A stretch of DNA of 64,000 nucleotides, taken from the NCBI GenBank assembly GCA_035551995.1, contig DASZME010000032.1, forward strand, positions 1-64,000, in the 5' to 3' direction. The notes beneath the pieces are model-generated. The model saw nothing but the letters and a program-made list of their open reading frames with translations, did no database searches and was not told the origin of the DNA. The position numbers and the translations under genes are program-made. Within the stretch, counting starts at the first letter, position 1. Every line of letters begins with the position of its first letter. Source of the stretch: RYN-428 sp035551995 (GTDB taxonomy: Bacteria; Planctomycetota; Phycisphaerae; Tepidisphaerales; Tepidisphaeraceae). This document shows positions 63,458 through 64,000 of this stretch, one piece after another.

Positions 63458-64000
63458 ATGCAACGCGATGAAATCATCCCGATTCTCGACTTCGGAAGTC
63501 AGTTTGCGCAGCTCATCGCCCGCCGGGTGCGGGAAAAGGGCGTGTATAGCGAATTGGTCCGTCCCACCATCACCGTCGAAGAACTCAAAAAGCTCAACCC
63601 CAAGGGGATCATCCTCAGCGGCGGGCCAAGCAGCGTCTATGAGCCCAACGCGCCCCACTGCGACCCGCGAATATTCGATCTCGGCATTCCCATCCTCGGC
63701 ATCTGCTACGGCATGCAACTGGCCGTGCACATCCTCGGCGGACAGGTCAAACCGGGAAAGGCGCGCGAATTCGGACGAGCCAAACTGACCGTCAAGCAGG
63801 ACGATCCCTTCGTTCATGGCTGGCCGAACGACATGACCGTGTGGATGAGCCATGGGGATCAGGTTCATGACCTGCCGCCGGAATTTGTCGCTCTCGCGGC
63901 GACGCCGACCTGCCCTTACGCCGCCGCCAAGCACAAAACCAAGCCGTTCTATGGCGTGCAGTTTCATCCGGAAGTGACCCACACGCCGCGCGGCGAACAA
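63458..64000 (+). CDS. guaA: GMP synthase (glutamine-hydrolysing), N-terminal part
   Basis: The frame begins at the ATG 63458-63460 and runs off the window end. The 181 codons seen form the class I glutamine amidotransferase domain that feeds ammonia to XMP amination: ILDFGSQFAQLIARRVRE, the oxyanion region ILSGGPSSVY, the nucleophile Cys in GICYGMQL and the catalytic His/Glu of FHPEVTHT. The ATP-pyrophosphatase half lies outside the window. It diverges from the PilZ paralogue pair. Confidence 0.95.
   Translation, partial: MQRDEIIPILDFGSQFAQLIARRVREKGVYSELVRPTITVEELKKLNPKGIILSGGPSSVYEPNAPHCDPRIFDLGIPILGICYGMQLAVHILGGQVKPGKAREFGRAKLTVKQDDPFVHGWPNDMTVWMSHGDQVHDLPPEFVALAATPTCPYAAAKHKTKPFYGVQFHPEVTHTPRGEQ

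Noticed and set aside
63341..64000. Open frame antisense to guaA at the window end
   Set aside because: The plus strand carries an unmistakable GMP synthase amidotransferase domain; the antisense frame is a shadow.
1..64000. CRISPR array or known anti-phage island
   Set aside because: No regularly spaced direct repeats or cas genes were seen; the nuclease-inhibitor pair, RNA ligase and VapC remnant are scattered rather than forming a defence island.

Overview
The window reads as chromosomal DNA from a high-GC Planctomycetota bacterium, probably Phycisphaerae or a relative. The support is family content rather than any rRNA: a DUF1592-type cytochrome-like protein and a DUF1552 Tat-exported protein, a DUF1598 protein, a secreted sulfatase-modifying-factor-like protein, a DUF3500 protein, and a 1,910-residue surface protein with a degenerate LEPR-XLL export motif. 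No rRNA, tRNA or CRISPR array was seen. Because the genome is GC-rich, many long open frames lie antisense to real genes; these were discarded.

Layout. 1-7.1 kb: the end of an IS3 element, pgk, a DUF1592 protein with a leucine-rich-repeat partner, an IS110 remnant set among palindromic repeats, and an SUMF1-like protein. 7.2-14.1 kb: a DapA-superfamily aldolase/dehydratase, a nuclease with its specific inhibitor (NucA/NuiA type), a DUF1598 protein, a DUF2130 nuclease-like coiled-coil protein and a T4 Rnl1-type RNA ligase. 14.2-16.7 kb: a GH15 glucoamylase-like enzyme carrying a C-terminal ferredoxin. 16.9-22.0 kb: a tightly overlapping four-gene operon (ACP-dehydratase fusion, LolA-like carrier, LpxL-like acyltransferase, fused ketosynthase plus Cys-less ketosynthase) resembling a stripped-down aryl-polyene/type II fatty acid pathway. 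22.3-28.8 kb: hexose-6-phosphate mutarotase, a secreted protein, alanine racemase and a transglutaminase-DUF2126 giant. 29.1-37.4 kb: a histidine kinase/response regulator pair followed by a complete RND-MFP-OMF efflux operon. 37.5-44.3 kb: DUF3500 and the giant surface protein. 44.6-51.7 kb: sugar metabolism (transaldolase, ketoglutarate-semialdehyde-type aldehyde dehydrogenase, sugar isomerase, mannose-6-phosphate-isomerase-like cupin), a toxin-antitoxin remnant and NAD(P)H-hydrate dehydratase. 51.7-64 kb: two secreted proteins, an SYLF lipoprotein, three PilZ proteins, NAD-type isocitrate dehydrogenase, a DUF3833 lipoprotein, dnaA with a candidate oriC, a GNAT protein, a creatininase-family enzyme, DUF1552 and the start of guaA.

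The most unusual items are the GH15-ferredoxin fusion, whose second cluster motif has Asp in place of one Cys, the compact ACP-dehydratase/LolA/acyltransferase/ketosynthase operon, the well-conserved nuclease-inhibitor pair, the VapC pseudogene whose two ends can still be read in different frames, and several families of palindromic intergenic repeats. Functional calls come from reading the sequence and recalling families; no database search was run.
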